In this document: positions 23,520 through 31,221 of the stretch, piece by piece | Position numbering within the stretch: position 1 is the first letter of the stretch | Layout of the letters: the number at the start of each line of letters is the position of its first letter | Assembly: GCF_044068515.1 (NCBI RefSeq) | Contig: NZ_JBIPKI010000025.1 | Span: forward strand, 1 to 33,072 | Direction: 5' to 3' | DNA length: 33,072 nucleotides | DNA from: Desulfurivibrio sp044068515 | GTDB taxonomy: Bacteria > Desulfobacterota > Desulfobulbia > Desulfobulbales > Desulfurivibrionaceae | Program-made: the position numbers and the translations under genes | The notes under the pieces: generated by a model | Told to the model about the DNA's origin: nothing | Database searches by the model: none | Seen by the model: the letters and a program-made list of their open reading frames with translations, nothing else

Positions 23520-24475
23520 CGCGGTTCCCCCTTGCCGGGCGGGGGCTCCGGGCCCGGGGCCCGCTGCTGCTGGACGTAAACCAGCAGGGCCAGGGCCAGG
23601 CCGATGCTCAGGGCCGCCGCCGCCTCGATGGCCAGGATGATGCCGCCGGCCTGTTCCGGAGGATACTGGAGAAAGAGCAGTCCCAGGCCCAGCGGCAGGG
23701 CGCCCAGGCCGAGGAAGACCAGCAGGCCCGCCACCAGCACCAGCCGCAGCAGCCCGTGGGGGAACAAATCGGGCAGCGGCCGGCCCACCAGGGCCAGCAG
23801 AATGGCCGCCGCTCCCAAAATCGCCCCGCCCTGGAAGGCGCCGCCCGGGGCCCAGTCGCCGATCCAGGTCAGGTAGCCGGCGATCAGGATTCCCAGCGGC
23901 ATCACCCCCCGGACCAGGGTCAGGAGAATGGGGTTGACCGCCTCGGCCGCTGCTTGCGGGCGCCAGCGGCCCAGGGCCCAGGCCCCGATCACCGCCAGCA
24001 GCAGCACCGCCAGCTCCAGCAGGGTATCGAAACTGCGGAAGTTGAGCAGCACCGCGGTGACCCGGTTGGTTACCCCGCTGGCTTCCATGGCCTCCAGGGT
24101 GGCCGGGCCGGGCCCGATCCGGCCCGGCGGCAGGGCCAGCAGCAGGTAGGCGGCCCCGGCCATCAGCAGCAGCACCCCGGCGCCGGCGGTGTTGATGGCC
24201 GCCCGTTCCAGGCGGGAGCGGCGCCGGGGCTTGGCGATCCCCGGCCGGGGCAGGGCGGCCAGCAGCATCGCCCCGGTGATCCCGGCTCCGATGGCCGCCT
24301 CGGCCAGGGCCACTTCCGGGGCGGCCAGGCGCACCCAGACCAGGGCCATTACCAGACCCAAAGCGACGAAGAGGACCACCGCCCGGAAGCGGCCCCGGCT
24401 GAAAAGCACCGCCCAGGCCAGCCCCAGCAGGGTGGCGGCCAGAACCAGGTCGAGCCCCCCGAGCAGCGGCTTCAT
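23516..24475 (-). CDS. mnhB: Mnh/Mrp antiporter DUF4040-MnhB fusion subunit
   Basis: A 319-residue membrane protein from the ATG at 24475 (ATGA overlap with mnhG); the frame is open further upstream but that is shadow of mnhG. Residues 1-80 are the DUF4040/MbhD-like part, with LAAPEVALAEAAIGAGITGA. After a linker helix, residues about 175-310 are MnhB-type: NPILLTLVRGVMPLGILIAGYLTWIG and GDWAPGGAFQGGAILGAA. About eight membrane helices are seen. In Mrp complexes these parts link the antiporter-like subunits. The fusion of the two is known in this operon type. Confidence 0.88.
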   Translation of the reverse strand: MKPLLGGLDLVLAATLLGLAWAVLFSRGRFRAVVLFVALGLVMALVWVRLAAPEVALAEAAIGAGITGAMLLAALPRPGIAKPRRRSRLERAAINTAGAGVLLLMAGAAYLLLALPPGRIGPGPATLEAMEASGVTNRVTAVLLNFRSFDTLLELAVLLLAVIGAWALGRWRPQAAAEAVNPILLTLVRGVMPLGILIAGYLTWIGDWAPGGAFQGGAILGAAAILLALVGRPLPDLFPHGLLRLVLVAGLLVFLGLGALPLGLGLLFLQYPPEQAGGIILAIEAAAALSIGLALALLVYVQQQRAPGPEPPPGKGEPR

Positions 24476-24795
24476 GGCCCGCCTCCCTCGGGCGGCGCCG
24501 GCTCCTGGTCCTCCAAGGCCGCCGCCCCCACCAGGTGGCCGGCGGTGGCCCCGGCCGAGAGGACCAGGAGCCAGATCAGCAGCAGTTCGGCGCTGACCGC
24601 CGGCGACCAGTTGCGCAGGATCAGCCCGGTCACCAGCAGGCCCAGACCGACGTTGTCGGCCTTGGTTACCGCGTGGATCCGGGTCAGGGTGTCGGGAAAG
24701 CGCAGCAGCCCCAGGGTGCCGCCGAGGAAAAAGGGCAGGGCGGCCGCGATCAGCCCCAGGGCCAACCATTCGCGCAAAACGACCATGGTTTCCAC
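24472..24795 (-). CDS. mnhG: Mnh/Mrp antiporter subunit G
   Basis: A 107-residue protein with three membrane helices. The MnhG signature GTLGLLRFPDTLTRIHAVTKADNVG is clear. It starts with GTG at 24795, two bases after the mnhF stop, and overlaps the next gene by four bases. The C-terminal acidic and Pro-rich tail is variable. Confidence 0.93.
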   Translation of the reverse strand: METMVVLREWLALGLIAAALPFFLGGTLGLLRFPDTLTRIHAVTKADNVGLGLLVTGLILRNWSPAVSAELLLIWLLVLSAGATAGHLVGAAALEDQEPAPPEGGGP

Positions 24796-24797
24796 CG

Positions 24798-25121
24798 TCA
24801 GCGCTGCTCCCCGGTTGGGCTGGTTTCGGCCGCGGCCTCCGGCTCTGCCCCGGTGGCGGCGCCGGCGGCCCGGAAGCGGCGGACGAAGGCGATCACCGTC
24901 ACCGCCGCCAGCAGGGCGTAAATCAGGGCGACATGGCGCAGGGCCGGGTCGGCCCGCAGTTCGGCCAGCAGCAGAAAGATCGCCACCCCGGTGGTTCCGA
25001 AAAGCTGGGCGCTGAGCATCCGGTCCGCCGCCGTCGGCCCCCGCACCACCCGGACCAGGCCCAGGCAGATGGTGAGCAGCAGCAGCAGCACGCAGGCCAG
25101 CAGAAAGGTATCGCTGTTCAT
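24798..25121 (-). CDS. mnhF: Mnh/Mrp antiporter subunit F
   Basis: A 107-residue protein with three membrane helices and the MnhF motif VVRGPTAADRMLSAQLFGTTGVAIFLL. It overlaps mnhE by four bases (ATGA). The C-terminal Ala/Glu-rich tail is unremarkable. It is part of the E-F-G-B-C gene order typical of one Mrp operon class. Confidence 0.92.
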   Translation of the reverse strand: MNSDTFLLACVLLLLLTICLGLVRVVRGPTAADRMLSAQLFGTTGVAIFLLLAELRADPALRHVALIYALLAAVTVIAFVRRFRAAGAATGAEPEAAAETSPTGEQR

Positions 25122-25657
25122 CGCGGTTCGCCCTCCTTCCCGCCGGCCGCCGCCGGGGGGGCCGTTTCCTGCTTGAAGAGCCGGTCCACCATGGTTTCCA
25201 GCCGGCGCAGCTCTCCTTCCAGGCCGGGATTGTGGTTCAGGGTGTGAATCTGCAGATTTTCGGGGCTGATGCCGACGCTGAGGGTGCCGGGCAGCAGGGA
25301 GATGACGTTGGCCATAAAAACCCGGGCCGGGCCGGGGGGCAGGCCCCAGGCGAATTCGACCAGGCCGGGCTGCAGGGCCGGGTCGGGGCTGAAGGCCCGC
25401 CGGGCCACGTCGAAGCCGGCCACCAGCGAGCGCCCCAGGAAATAGGGGAAGAAGCGGGCCAGGGCCAGAGGCCGCCAGCGCCAGGAGCCCCCCGGCGGCA
25501 AGAGCAGGGTGGCCACGGCGGCGGAGAGCACCACCACCAGGCCCGGCAGCAGGGCCTCCGGCCGGGCCCCGGTCAGCACCAGCCAGATGGCCGCCAGCTC
25601 CAGGCTGCGCCGCAGCAGCCGGCGCCCGAGTTGTTGATGGTCGGCAAAGAGGATCAT
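25118..25657 (-). CDS. mnhE: Mnh/Mrp antiporter subunit E
   Basis: A 179-residue protein, first gene of the operon, with an AGGAG site before the ATG. The N-terminal half has two or three membrane helices. The conserved MnhE part is RVFMANVISLLPGTLSVGI followed by LQIHTLN. MnhE is an assembly or interface subunit of multi-subunit Na+(K+)/H+ antiporters, which support pH and sodium homeostasis in alkaliphilic or haloalkaliphilic bacteria. It is divergent from queC; the gap of 256 bp holds palindromic repeat copy 1. Confidence 0.9.
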   Translation of the reverse strand: MILFADHQQLGRRLLRRSLELAAIWLVLTGARPEALLPGLVVVLSAAVATLLLPPGGSWRWRPLALARFFPYFLGRSLVAGFDVARRAFSPDPALQPGLVEFAWGLPPGPARVFMANVISLLPGTLSVGISPENLQIHTLNHNPGLEGELRRLETMVDRLFKQETAPPAAAGGKEGEPR

Positions 25658-25757
25658 GGCTCCTATTCAACCACGGACCGGCTTTTAATGTCAATCAAGG
25701 GCGGCACCCGGAGACGGCCGGTTGGCGGCGGCGCGGCTGGGGTTGTGGGGAGGCTGC

Positions 25758-25858
25758 TTAACTGACCACAGAGGGCACAGAGAGCACAGAGAAAATCGGG
25801 TTAAAGCGGCCCGCTTGGTTTTTTTTCTCTCTGCGTTCTCTGTGCCCTCTGTGGTTAA
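25758..25858. repeat. Palindromic ACAGAG-type repeat, copy 1
   Basis: A roughly 100-bp inverted repeat. The left arm carries CCACAGAGGGCACAGAG and continues with GCACAGAG; the right arm is its complement, ending CTCTGTGGTTAA. Each arm is itself a tandem of ACAGAG units with a 9-10 base period. The centre has AAAGCGG/CCGCTT. It lies between the divergent mnhE and queC. Confidence 0.9.
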
Positions 25859-25913
25859 TTTTTTTATCTTTATCCATTTGACGCCGGCCCCGGCAAATGG
25901 TTAGCTGGGCGGC

Positions 25914-26633
25914 ATGACCACCATCAACGACCAGCCAGGCCCGGCGGTGGTGCTGCTTTCCGGCGGGCTCGATTCCACCACGGTGCTGGCCCTGGCGACC
26001 AGGGCGGGGTACCGCTGCTGCTGCCTTTCCTTCGCTTACGGCCAGCGCCATACCCGCGAGTTGGAATTGGCCCGGGCCAATGCCGCCCGCTGGGGGGCGG
26101 CCGAGCATCTGGTCCTGCGCCTGGAACTGGACGCCATCGGCGGCTCGGCTCTGACCGCCGCCGGCCTGGCGGTGCCCAAGGACCGCCAATTGGCCGAAGC
26201 TGAGCCCGCCGGCGAGATTCCGATTACCTACGTGCCGGGCCGCAACACCATCTTCCTGGCCTATGCCGCCGCCTGGGCCGAGGTACTGGGGGCCCGGGAC
26301 ATCTTTATCGGGGTCAACGCCGTCGATTTCAGCGGCTACCCCGACTGCCGCCCCGACTATCTCGCCGCCCTGACCGCCGCCCTCAACCTGGGCAGCAAGG
26401 CGGGCCGGGAAGGGCGCCCCTTCCGCCTCCAGGCCCCCCTGCTCCATCTCAGCAAGGCCGAGATCATCGCCCAGGGCCGGGAACTGGGGGTGGACTACTC
26501 CCAGACCCATTCCTGCTACGATCCCGACTCCCGGCACCGCCCCTGCGGCCGCTGCGACGCCTGCATCCTGCGGCTGCGGGGCTTCGCCGCCGCCGGTTGC
26601 CCGGATCCGTTGTCTTATCAAACCCGGGGTTGA
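25914..26633 (+). CDS. queC: 7-cyano-7-deazaguanine synthase
   Basis: QueC makes preQ0 from 7-carboxy-7-deazaguanine with ATP and ammonia, for queuosine in tRNA. The PP-loop motif is LLSGGLDSTT at the N-terminus. FAYGQRHTRELE and VPGRNTIFLAYAAAWAE follow. The zinc site is Cys201, Cys211, Cys214 and Cys217 (CYDPDSRHRPCGRCDAC). The length of 239 residues is usual. The start at 25914 has only a weak ribosome binding site. It stands alone, bracketed by repeat copies 1 and 2. No queD, queE or queF is in the window. Confidence 0.96.
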   Translation: MTTINDQPGPAVVLLSGGLDSTTVLALATRAGYRCCCLSFAYGQRHTRELELARANAARWGAAEHLVLRLELDAIGGSALTAAGLAVPKDRQLAEAEPAGEIPITYVPGRNTIFLAYAAAWAEVLGARDIFIGVNAVDFSGYPDCRPDYLAALTAALNLGSKAGREGRPFRLQAPLLHLSKAEIIAQGRELGVDYSQTHSCYDPDSRHRPCGRCDACILRLRGFAAAGCPDPLSYQTRG

Positions 26634-26646
26634 CGCCTTAGCCGGG

Positions 26647-26816
26647 GTAACCACCGAGGGCGCTGATTTATGAACCACAGAGGACACAGAGGACACAGAG
26701 AAAAAAAGATAAAGCGTTGCCGCTTTTTTTTAAAAAAAATCTCTGTGCTCTCTGTGTCCTCTGTGGTCTAAAAAACAGCTCTCAAAAGTTTAAAAAACAT
26801 ATCTCGGTGGTTAATA
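26647..26816. repeat. Palindromic ACAGAG-type repeat, copy 2, with nested outer pair
   Basis: The core (26673-26767) has AACCACAGAGGACACAG arms with a central AAAGCG...CGCTTT. An outer pair flanks it: AACCACCGAG near 26648 and CTCGGTGGTTA near 26806-26816. It fills the gap between queC and nagZ. The nested outer pair looks like a diverged second arm set. Confidence 0.85.
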
Positions 26817-26844
26817 ATCGCCCCCCTCAGCCCATGAGTTGACC

Positions 26845-27861
26845 ATGACGATCTCCCCCCCTGAACGCGAACCCGGCGGCCTGCTGATGGTCGGCCTGCC
26901 GGGGCTGACCATCGATGACTCCACCCGGGAACTGATCCACCACCAGCGGATCAACGACTTCATCCTCTTCAAGCGCAACGTGGCCGATCCCGAGCAGCTT
27001 ACCCGGCTCTGCGCCGAACTCGCCCAAACCTGCCGCCAGGCTGGGCTGGGGCCGCCGCTGATCGCCATCGACCAGGAAGGGGGCAGCGTCAGCCGCCTCG
27101 GCCCCCCCTTCACCCAGTTTGCCGACGCCCGCCGGCTGGCCGAAGGGCCGGAGCCGGAGGCCGCTTTGCGCGCCTACGCCCGGACCTGCGCCGCCGAACT
27201 GGGCCGGGTGGGAATCAACTGCAACCTGGCCCCGGTCCTCGATCTCTGCCCCGCCGGCCAGGGTTATTACATGGAACGGCGGGTGCTGGGAGCCGACCCG
27301 GCGGTGGTCGCCCGCCTCGGCGTGTTGGTCATTCAAACCATGCAGGCCCACGGCCTGGCCGCCTGCGCCAAGCATTTTCCCGGCCTGGGCTTTGCCCGGC
27401 TCGACCCCCACCGGGAAATCTCGGCCCTCACCCGTAGCCGGGCCGAGCTGGAGCAGGACGACCTGCCCCCCTTCCAGGCCGCCGCCGCGGCCGGGGTGGC
27501 GGCGATCATGACCTCGCACACCATCTACCCGGCCCTTGACCCCGAGCGGCCCGCCACCCTCTCGCCGACGATTCTCACCGAACTGCTGCGGGAAAAAATG
27601 GGCTACCAGGGGGTCATCGTCAGCGACGATCTCGAAATGGGGGCGATCAGCCGCCACCACGAGGTGGCCGAAGCGGCCCTGGCTTCGATCCAGGCCGGGG
27701 CCGACCTGCTGCTGATCTGCGCCGACCACGCCCTGGTCCGGGCCGCCACCGCCCGCCTGCGGGCGGCTTTGGCTAACGGGGAGCTCAGTGCCCGGCGCTT
27801 GCAGGAATCTTTGGCGCGGATTGCCTTATTGCGCCGGGGCTATGCTGGGGTTGTCGGGTAA
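26845..27861 (+). CDS. nagZ: Beta-N-acetylhexosaminidase, glycoside hydrolase family 3 (NagZ-like)
   Basis: About 338 residues from the ATG at 26845; a TTG at 26839 would add two. The GH3 pattern is IAIDQEGGSVSRL, then KHFPGLG and IVSDDLEMGAI, with the nucleophile Asp in the last. NagZ removes N-acetylglucosamine from cell-wall muropeptides in recycling. The usual KHFPGHGDT...DSH segment reads KHFPGLGFARLDPH, so one His of the flexible loop is changed although a downstream His is kept. The exact substrate could therefore differ. No ribosome binding site stands out. Repeat copies lie on both sides. Confidence 0.88.
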   Translation: MTISPPEREPGGLLMVGLPGLTIDDSTRELIHHQRINDFILFKRNVADPEQLTRLCAELAQTCRQAGLGPPLIAIDQEGGSVSRLGPPFTQFADARRLAEGPEPEAALRAYARTCAAELGRVGINCNLAPVLDLCPAGQGYYMERRVLGADPAVVARLGVLVIQTMQAHGLAACAKHFPGLGFARLDPHREISALTRSRAELEQDDLPPFQAAAAAGVAAIMTSHTIYPALDPERPATLSPTILTELLREKMGYQGVIVSDDLEMGAISRHHEVAEAALASIQAGADLLLICADHALVRAATARLRAALANGELSARRLQESLARIALLRRGYAGVVG

Positions 27862-27869
27862 GCTGTAAG

Positions 27870-28076
27870 TTAACCACAGAGAACCCAGAGAGCACAGAGA
27901 ACTGCCGGATTGAACGACCCTGTTTGGCTTAAAATTAAGGGTACAGATTTTTTTTGCTTTCAAAAATAAATCTGTACCCTTTTTCTCTCGTAGTTGACTC
28001 CATCAGCCGTCCCCTCGGGCCGTCACCGGCTCAACCAGCTCCGACTTCTCTGTGCTCTCTGGGTCCTCTGTGGTAA
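27870..28076. repeat. Palindromic ACAGAG-type repeat, copy 3, arms split by extra sequence
   Basis: The left arm (TTAACCACAGAGAACCCAGAG, 27870 on) and right arm (CTCTGGGTCCTCTGTGGTA, up to 28076) match the other copies, but the centre is about 145 bases instead of about 40. The centre contains a separate 14-bp inverted repeat (27937-27981). The 342-bp gap 27862-28203 holds only this. Confidence 0.85.
27937..27981. repeat. 14-bp inverted repeat inside repeat copy 3
   Basis: AAGGGTACAGATTT (27937-27950) and AAATCTGTACCCTT (27968-27981) are exact complements with a 17-base AT-rich loop. It is a T-rich hairpin, followed by TTTT on the plus strand, so it may also terminate transcription. It looks like a small element that entered the larger repeat. 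Confidence 0.7.
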
Positions 28077-28203
28077 AAAATCCAACCCTCGCATCATTCC
28101 CATGCTTTTTTCTGGCCACCCCCAAAAACCCCACTTTCGAGGGATTTACTTCCCCCCGGCACTCAGGCTAAATGGAATCGTAAACCACCACCGGGGAGCC
28201 ACC

Positions 28204-28530
28204 ATGAGGCAGGGCAGCGACCAAAGAATCAGCCAACGCACCGCATTCCGGCAGGCGCTGTCCTTCGAACTCAGCGTAACCCGGGCCGGCCGCCCGGGCG
28301 AGGAGCCCCTGCGGCGCCAGGCGGTGGGCATCGACCTCAGCGCCCACGGCCTGGGGCTGGAAACCGACTGCCCGCTGGAAAAAGGAGAACTGATCAAGCT
28401 CCTGCCCGGCGACAACGGCAACGGGGTCAAGCTGCCGGTCTTCGCCCGGGTCCAATGGGTCCAGGCCGACAGCCGGGGCCGCTGCCGGGTGGGGTTGTGC
28501 TTCCTGGGGTTCAAAGGAGGTGAGGCGTGA
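28204..28530 (+). CDS. PilZ-domain protein
   Basis: A 108-residue single-domain protein. The N-terminal QRISQRTAFRQAL carries the Arg-rich start of PilZ, then VGIDLSAHGLGLET (the D/NxSxxG-type motif) and VFARVQWVQ...RVGLCFL at the end. PilZ domains bind c-di-GMP; the R-rich motif is RISQR here rather than RxxxR with perfect spacing, so binding is likely but not certain. The ATG at 28204 follows a GGGAG site; the frame extends upstream only through repeat copy 3. It could be an effector for the GGDEF-EAL proteins elsewhere in the genome. A different gene of lower GC begins 62 bases downstream. Confidence 0.78.
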   Translation: MRQGSDQRISQRTAFRQALSFELSVTRAGRPGEEPLRRQAVGIDLSAHGLGLETDCPLEKGELIKLLPGDNGNGVKLPVFARVQWVQADSRGRCRVGLCFLGFKGGEA

Positions 28531-28591
28531 ATATGCCTGATCTAGCTATCTTTAGAGGCATGGGTTGTTCAAAACAAGAGGAGGTGTGGGC

Positions 28592-28786
28592 ATGAAAATG
28601 ACAGCGAAATTAAAAAATTCCTTAGGATGGGTTAACCCGATATTGCTCAGGGTGGTTGGGGTGATGGCTCTCGCATTGCCGCTTGCAGTGGCGGGGGCGA
28701 GCCTGGCCGAAGCCGACACAACTATTAATCACTCCGTTACTGCTGAGCCTTCTGAGCCGGGCGGGGTCATGGCGACTGAAGCTGGT
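28592..28786 (+). pseudogene. Secreted protein gene, 5' part, split by IS insertion
   Basis: From the ATG at 28592, after an AGGAGG site, 65 codons are intact before the insertion. They encode a signal peptide: basic start (MKMTAKLKNS), hydrophobic core (VVGVMALALPLAVAG) and cleavage near ASLAEA. The remainder resumes in the same frame at 30054. The target duplication GAAGCTGGT encodes Glu-Ala-Gly on both sides. With the IS present, the frame ends at 28828 inside the element, so the product is truncated after about 78 residues. Confidence 0.85.
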
Positions 28787-28829
28787 CACTGCTGTCTCAT
28801 AAATTTGCAAAGGAATTCAAATAAATAAA

Positions 28830-28897
28830 GGCTCGGGTGTCTCCTTGAGGTATAATGAATTTGCCAAAACATTTACCAAAACAAGGAGATCCGAGCC
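28830..28897 (+). promoter_or_regulatory. Transposase leader hairpin that can hide the ribosome binding site
   Basis: GGCTCGG...TCTCCTTG (28830-28847) is complementary to CAAGGAGA...CCGAGCC (28882-28897), with a small bulge. The right arm contains the AAGGAG ribosome binding site of the transposase. A consensus -10 box TATAAT (28851-28856) lies between the arms, so transcripts from it would lack the left arm. Only read-through RNA from outside could fold and block translation. This layout is known for IS10/IS50-type elements. Confidence 0.7.
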
Positions 28898-30025
28898 ATG
28901 GCCCATCATAACACAATCCTCAGACAAATTGCTGCATTTCTGCCGAGACATGAATTTGACTCACTGGCCAAAGACCACCACCGGGGTCAGAAATTTCGCT
29001 CCTTCAGCCGCTGGACCCAGTTTATGGCCATGTTCACCGGCCAACTTTCCGGCCGGCAAAGCCTGCGGGACATCGTGATGAACCTCGGCGCTCAAGCACG
29101 CAAAGCTTACCATCTGGGGATCAGGGCCTGCTCCCGCGCCACCCTGGCCCGGGTCAACGAAAACCAACCCGCTTCCCTCTATGAAGCGGTCTTTTTCAAA
29201 TTACTGGAGCGTTGCCGGCAATTTGCCCCCGGCCACCGCTTCAAGTTCAAGAACCGGCTCTACCTCTTGGATGCCACCACCATTGATCTCTGTCTTGCCG
29301 TTTTCCCCTGGGCCAAGTTCCGCAAAACCAAAGGGGCGATCAAACTCCATGTCGGCCTGGATGCCGACGGCTATCTGCCTTCGTTTATCGCGCTCACCGA
29401 CGGCAAGGGGCATGAAAGCCAGTGGGCCAAGGCTCTGAACCTGCCCCGGGGCTCCATCGCCGTCTTTGACCGGGGTTTCAACGATTATCAGTGGTACCAG
29501 GCTCTCACCAAGGCCGGCGTCTTTTTTGTCACCCGTCTGAAGAGCAATGCCGTCCTCGAGAGCGGTCCCAGGCGACCGGGCCTTAAGGCGGGCGGAATCA
29601 CCGACGACCGCGAGGTTTTCTTGAATAATATCCCCGAGCCGTTTCGCCTGGTCTGTTTCCTTAATCCAGATACCGGCAAGGAGTTCCGATTTCTCACCAA
29701 CGCCCATCATCTCGATGCCAAAACCATCACCGAGCTGTACCGAGAGCGCTGGCAAATCGAGCTGTTCTTCAAATGGATCAAGCAGAATCTCAAGGTCAAA
29801 ACCTTCCTCGGCACCACGAAAAATGCCGTGCTGACCCAGCTTTGGATTGCTCTCTGCGTATACCTCCTGCTGGCCTTCCTGAAATTCAAGGCCAAAATTG
29901 ACCTGTCGATGCAGCAGATGCTAAGGCTGCTCCAGCTTAATCTCTTTGAACGCCGGGATTTAATGGCTCTGCTCAAGCCGCCCGAGCGGCAATTTGTTGA
30001 ATGTAGGCAGTTTCCCTTGTTCTAA
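28898..30025 (+). CDS. IS4-family transposase
   Basis: A 375-residue DDE transposase. Asp125 lies in LLDATTID, Asp191 in VFDRGFNDY and Glu288 in YRERWQIELFFKWIK. The last is a complete YREK motif (Tyr281, Arg284, Glu288, Lys295). The N-terminus resembles the DUF4372-type DNA-binding part of this group. The gene is intact and has a good ribosome binding site inside the leader hairpin. Its C-terminal codons end 19 bases before the right end of the element. Confidence 0.93.
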   Translation: MAHHNTILRQIAAFLPRHEFDSLAKDHHRGQKFRSFSRWTQFMAMFTGQLSGRQSLRDIVMNLGAQARKAYHLGIRACSRATLARVNENQPASLYEAVFFKLLERCRQFAPGHRFKFKNRLYLLDATTIDLCLAVFPWAKFRKTKGAIKLHVGLDADGYLPSFIALTDGKGHESQWAKALNLPRGSIAVFDRGFNDYQWYQALTKAGVFFVTRLKSNAVLESGPRRPGLKAGGITDDREVFLNNIPEPFRLVCFLNPDTGKEFRFLTNAHHLDAKTITELYRERWQIELFFKWIKQNLKVKTFLGTTKNAVLTQLWIALCVYLLLAFLKFKAKIDLSMQQMLRLLQLNLFERRDLMALLKPPERQFVECRQFPLF

Positions 30026-30053
30026 AATTTATGAGACAGCAGTGGAAGCTGGT

Positions 30054-31016
30054 AACAATTTTACTTATCAGTTTGCCATCGATGACGGTGGCAGCTTGAA
30101 CGTCAGTTTGCCGATCAAGTTTTGTTTGACTGGATCTACCCCGGAGAGCGATCCGACATGGGAATCGGTCACTTACACTTTTGGAAGTCCGGCTGGCAAT
30201 CTTAACGGAGTTACTGTCCCGGATTCCGTGCGATTTACTAAAGAATTTGATGGGGATCCGGCTTCACATAATTGTAAGATAGCTAATATCGCTATCACAA
30301 CTGGTGTTCTGTATGAAGGTAACTACGTGGGCAGTAGCAACATCAGTGTTAGTTCCCCTGATGTTGGTTCAGGAAAAGATAAGGTTAAGGTGAGTCTCAA
30401 CCCACCAAAAGCACCAAATATCCATTACCGCGTTATAGTCGGCGAAGTGGACGATTCTGACAACACCAACTGCTACATGACGGATTCGTCCGGATTGTTG
30501 TTGGCTGATTGCGCTGGCAACCCTGTAGAGGCCTCGGGGAGTGACAACGGCCGGTTTGCCATCGTCACCAACAAGAGAGGAACCGGTGTTGCCACCAATC
30601 CGGGCCAGTTTTACTACAATGTGACCTGGGTGAATACTACCGAATCAGAGCAGACTGTTGATGTGGACTTTGTTCGTTACGGGGTTATCCCTAAGGGCGC
30701 TCAGGCGATCCATGCCGCCGTTTTTTCTCCCCCATTCTCCGGCTTGACCCAAGCCGGGTTTGATGAGGTAAATGACGAGATTCCCGGCGGCTCCGCGGAT
30801 CACATCGGAGGAATTGTAGTCCCGGATGGCTGGATCCTGTGGGTGAACTATCACCTCGAGTGGGTCGGGTTGGGCAGTATAGTTTATAACTCAACGACTA
30901 ACGTTTGTGAGGATGCCGATCCTTATGGTGAAGGATTTAGCATAACGGCGACGGTCACCTACGATGGCATGACAGAATCCTGTGAGGCTGGTGCCTGGGG
31001 TTATTTGAAGAAATAG
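30054..31016 (+). pseudogene. Secreted protein gene, 3' part, separated by IS insertion
   Basis: 320 codons, in frame with the 5' part after removing the IS and one target copy, giving a 385-residue precursor. An open frame starts at 29994 inside the IS, but that start lacks a signal peptide. The product is Gly/Ser/Thr/Asn-rich, beta-strand-like, and has several cysteines (for example KFCLTGS, NCYMTD, LADCAGN and a C-terminal ESCEAG) that could form disulfides after export. I recognise no domain. Base composition is clearly lower in GC than the housekeeping genes, which suggests acquisition from elsewhere. Adhesin, fimbrial-like or surface protein are possible; none is supported by a specific motif. 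Confidence 0.8.
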
Positions 31017-31043
31017 AGAAATTAGGGTCAGACACCAATTTCT
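31017..31043. repeat. 27-bp dispersed repeat, copy 1
   Basis: AGAAATT and AATTTCT arms enclose a centre AGGGTCAGACACC. It lies at the end of the split secreted-protein gene and is followed by a terminator at 31069-31107 and a CCAAAGTTGG palindrome. Copies 2-4 are at 31136, 32025 and 32183. Confidence 0.9.
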
Positions 31044-31068
31044 TTCCCTTCTGGAAACCGACTCCCTT

Positions 31069-31107
31069 CCCCCGGCTGGGCCAAACCCCGGCCGGGGGTT
31101 TTTGTTT
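31069..31107 (+). terminator. Intrinsic terminator linked to the 27-bp repeat
   Basis: CCCCCGGC (31069-31076) and GCCGGGGG (31091-31098) form a stem with a 14-base loop, then TTTTTTGTTTT. Nearly the same hairpin and loop recur at 32231-32270, so terminator and repeat travel together. This one ends the transcript of the split gene. Confidence 0.85.
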
Positions 31108-31135
31108 TCCCGCTACCAAAGTTGGTACCAGAGGG

Positions 31136-31162
31136 AGAAATTAGAGTCACCCACCAATTTCT
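31136..31162. repeat. 27-bp dispersed repeat, copy 2
   Basis: Same AGAAATT/AATTTCT arms with a changed centre (AGAGTCACCCACC). It is followed nine bases later by a different terminator. Confidence 0.85.
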
Positions 31163-31170
31163 TTCTCAGC

Positions 31171-31213
31171 AACCGCCTTCCCGGCCCCCCGCGCCTGGGA
31201 GGCGGTTTTTTTA
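31171..31213 (+). terminator. Intrinsic terminator after repeat copy 2
   Basis: AACCGCCTTCCC and GGGAGGCGGTT form a stem with one bulge, followed by seven T. Together with 31069-31107 it insulates the downstream toxin-antitoxin genes. The 404-bp gap 31017-31420 holds only repeats, terminators and the higB promoter. Confidence 0.8.
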
Positions 31214-31221
31214 TGCTGTTT

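Larger units (their letters stand above)
28787..30044 (+). mobile_element. Complete IS4-family insertion sequence (1258 bp)
   Basis: The element has perfect 20-bp terminal inverted repeats starting CACTGCTGTCTCATAA at both ends and is flanked by the 9-bp direct repeat GAAGCTGGT (28778-28786 and 30045-30053). It holds one intact transposase gene. The perfect ends and duplication indicate a recent insertion. The family call rests on the YREK motif and DDE spacing of the transposase; TIR and duplication lengths agree with IS4-type elements. Confidence 0.93.

Noticed and set aside
29994..30053. Start of an independent gene within the right end of the IS
   Set aside because: The 3' part is explained fully by in-frame reconstruction with the signal-peptide part; the ATG at 29994 has no ribosome binding site and overlaps the transposase.
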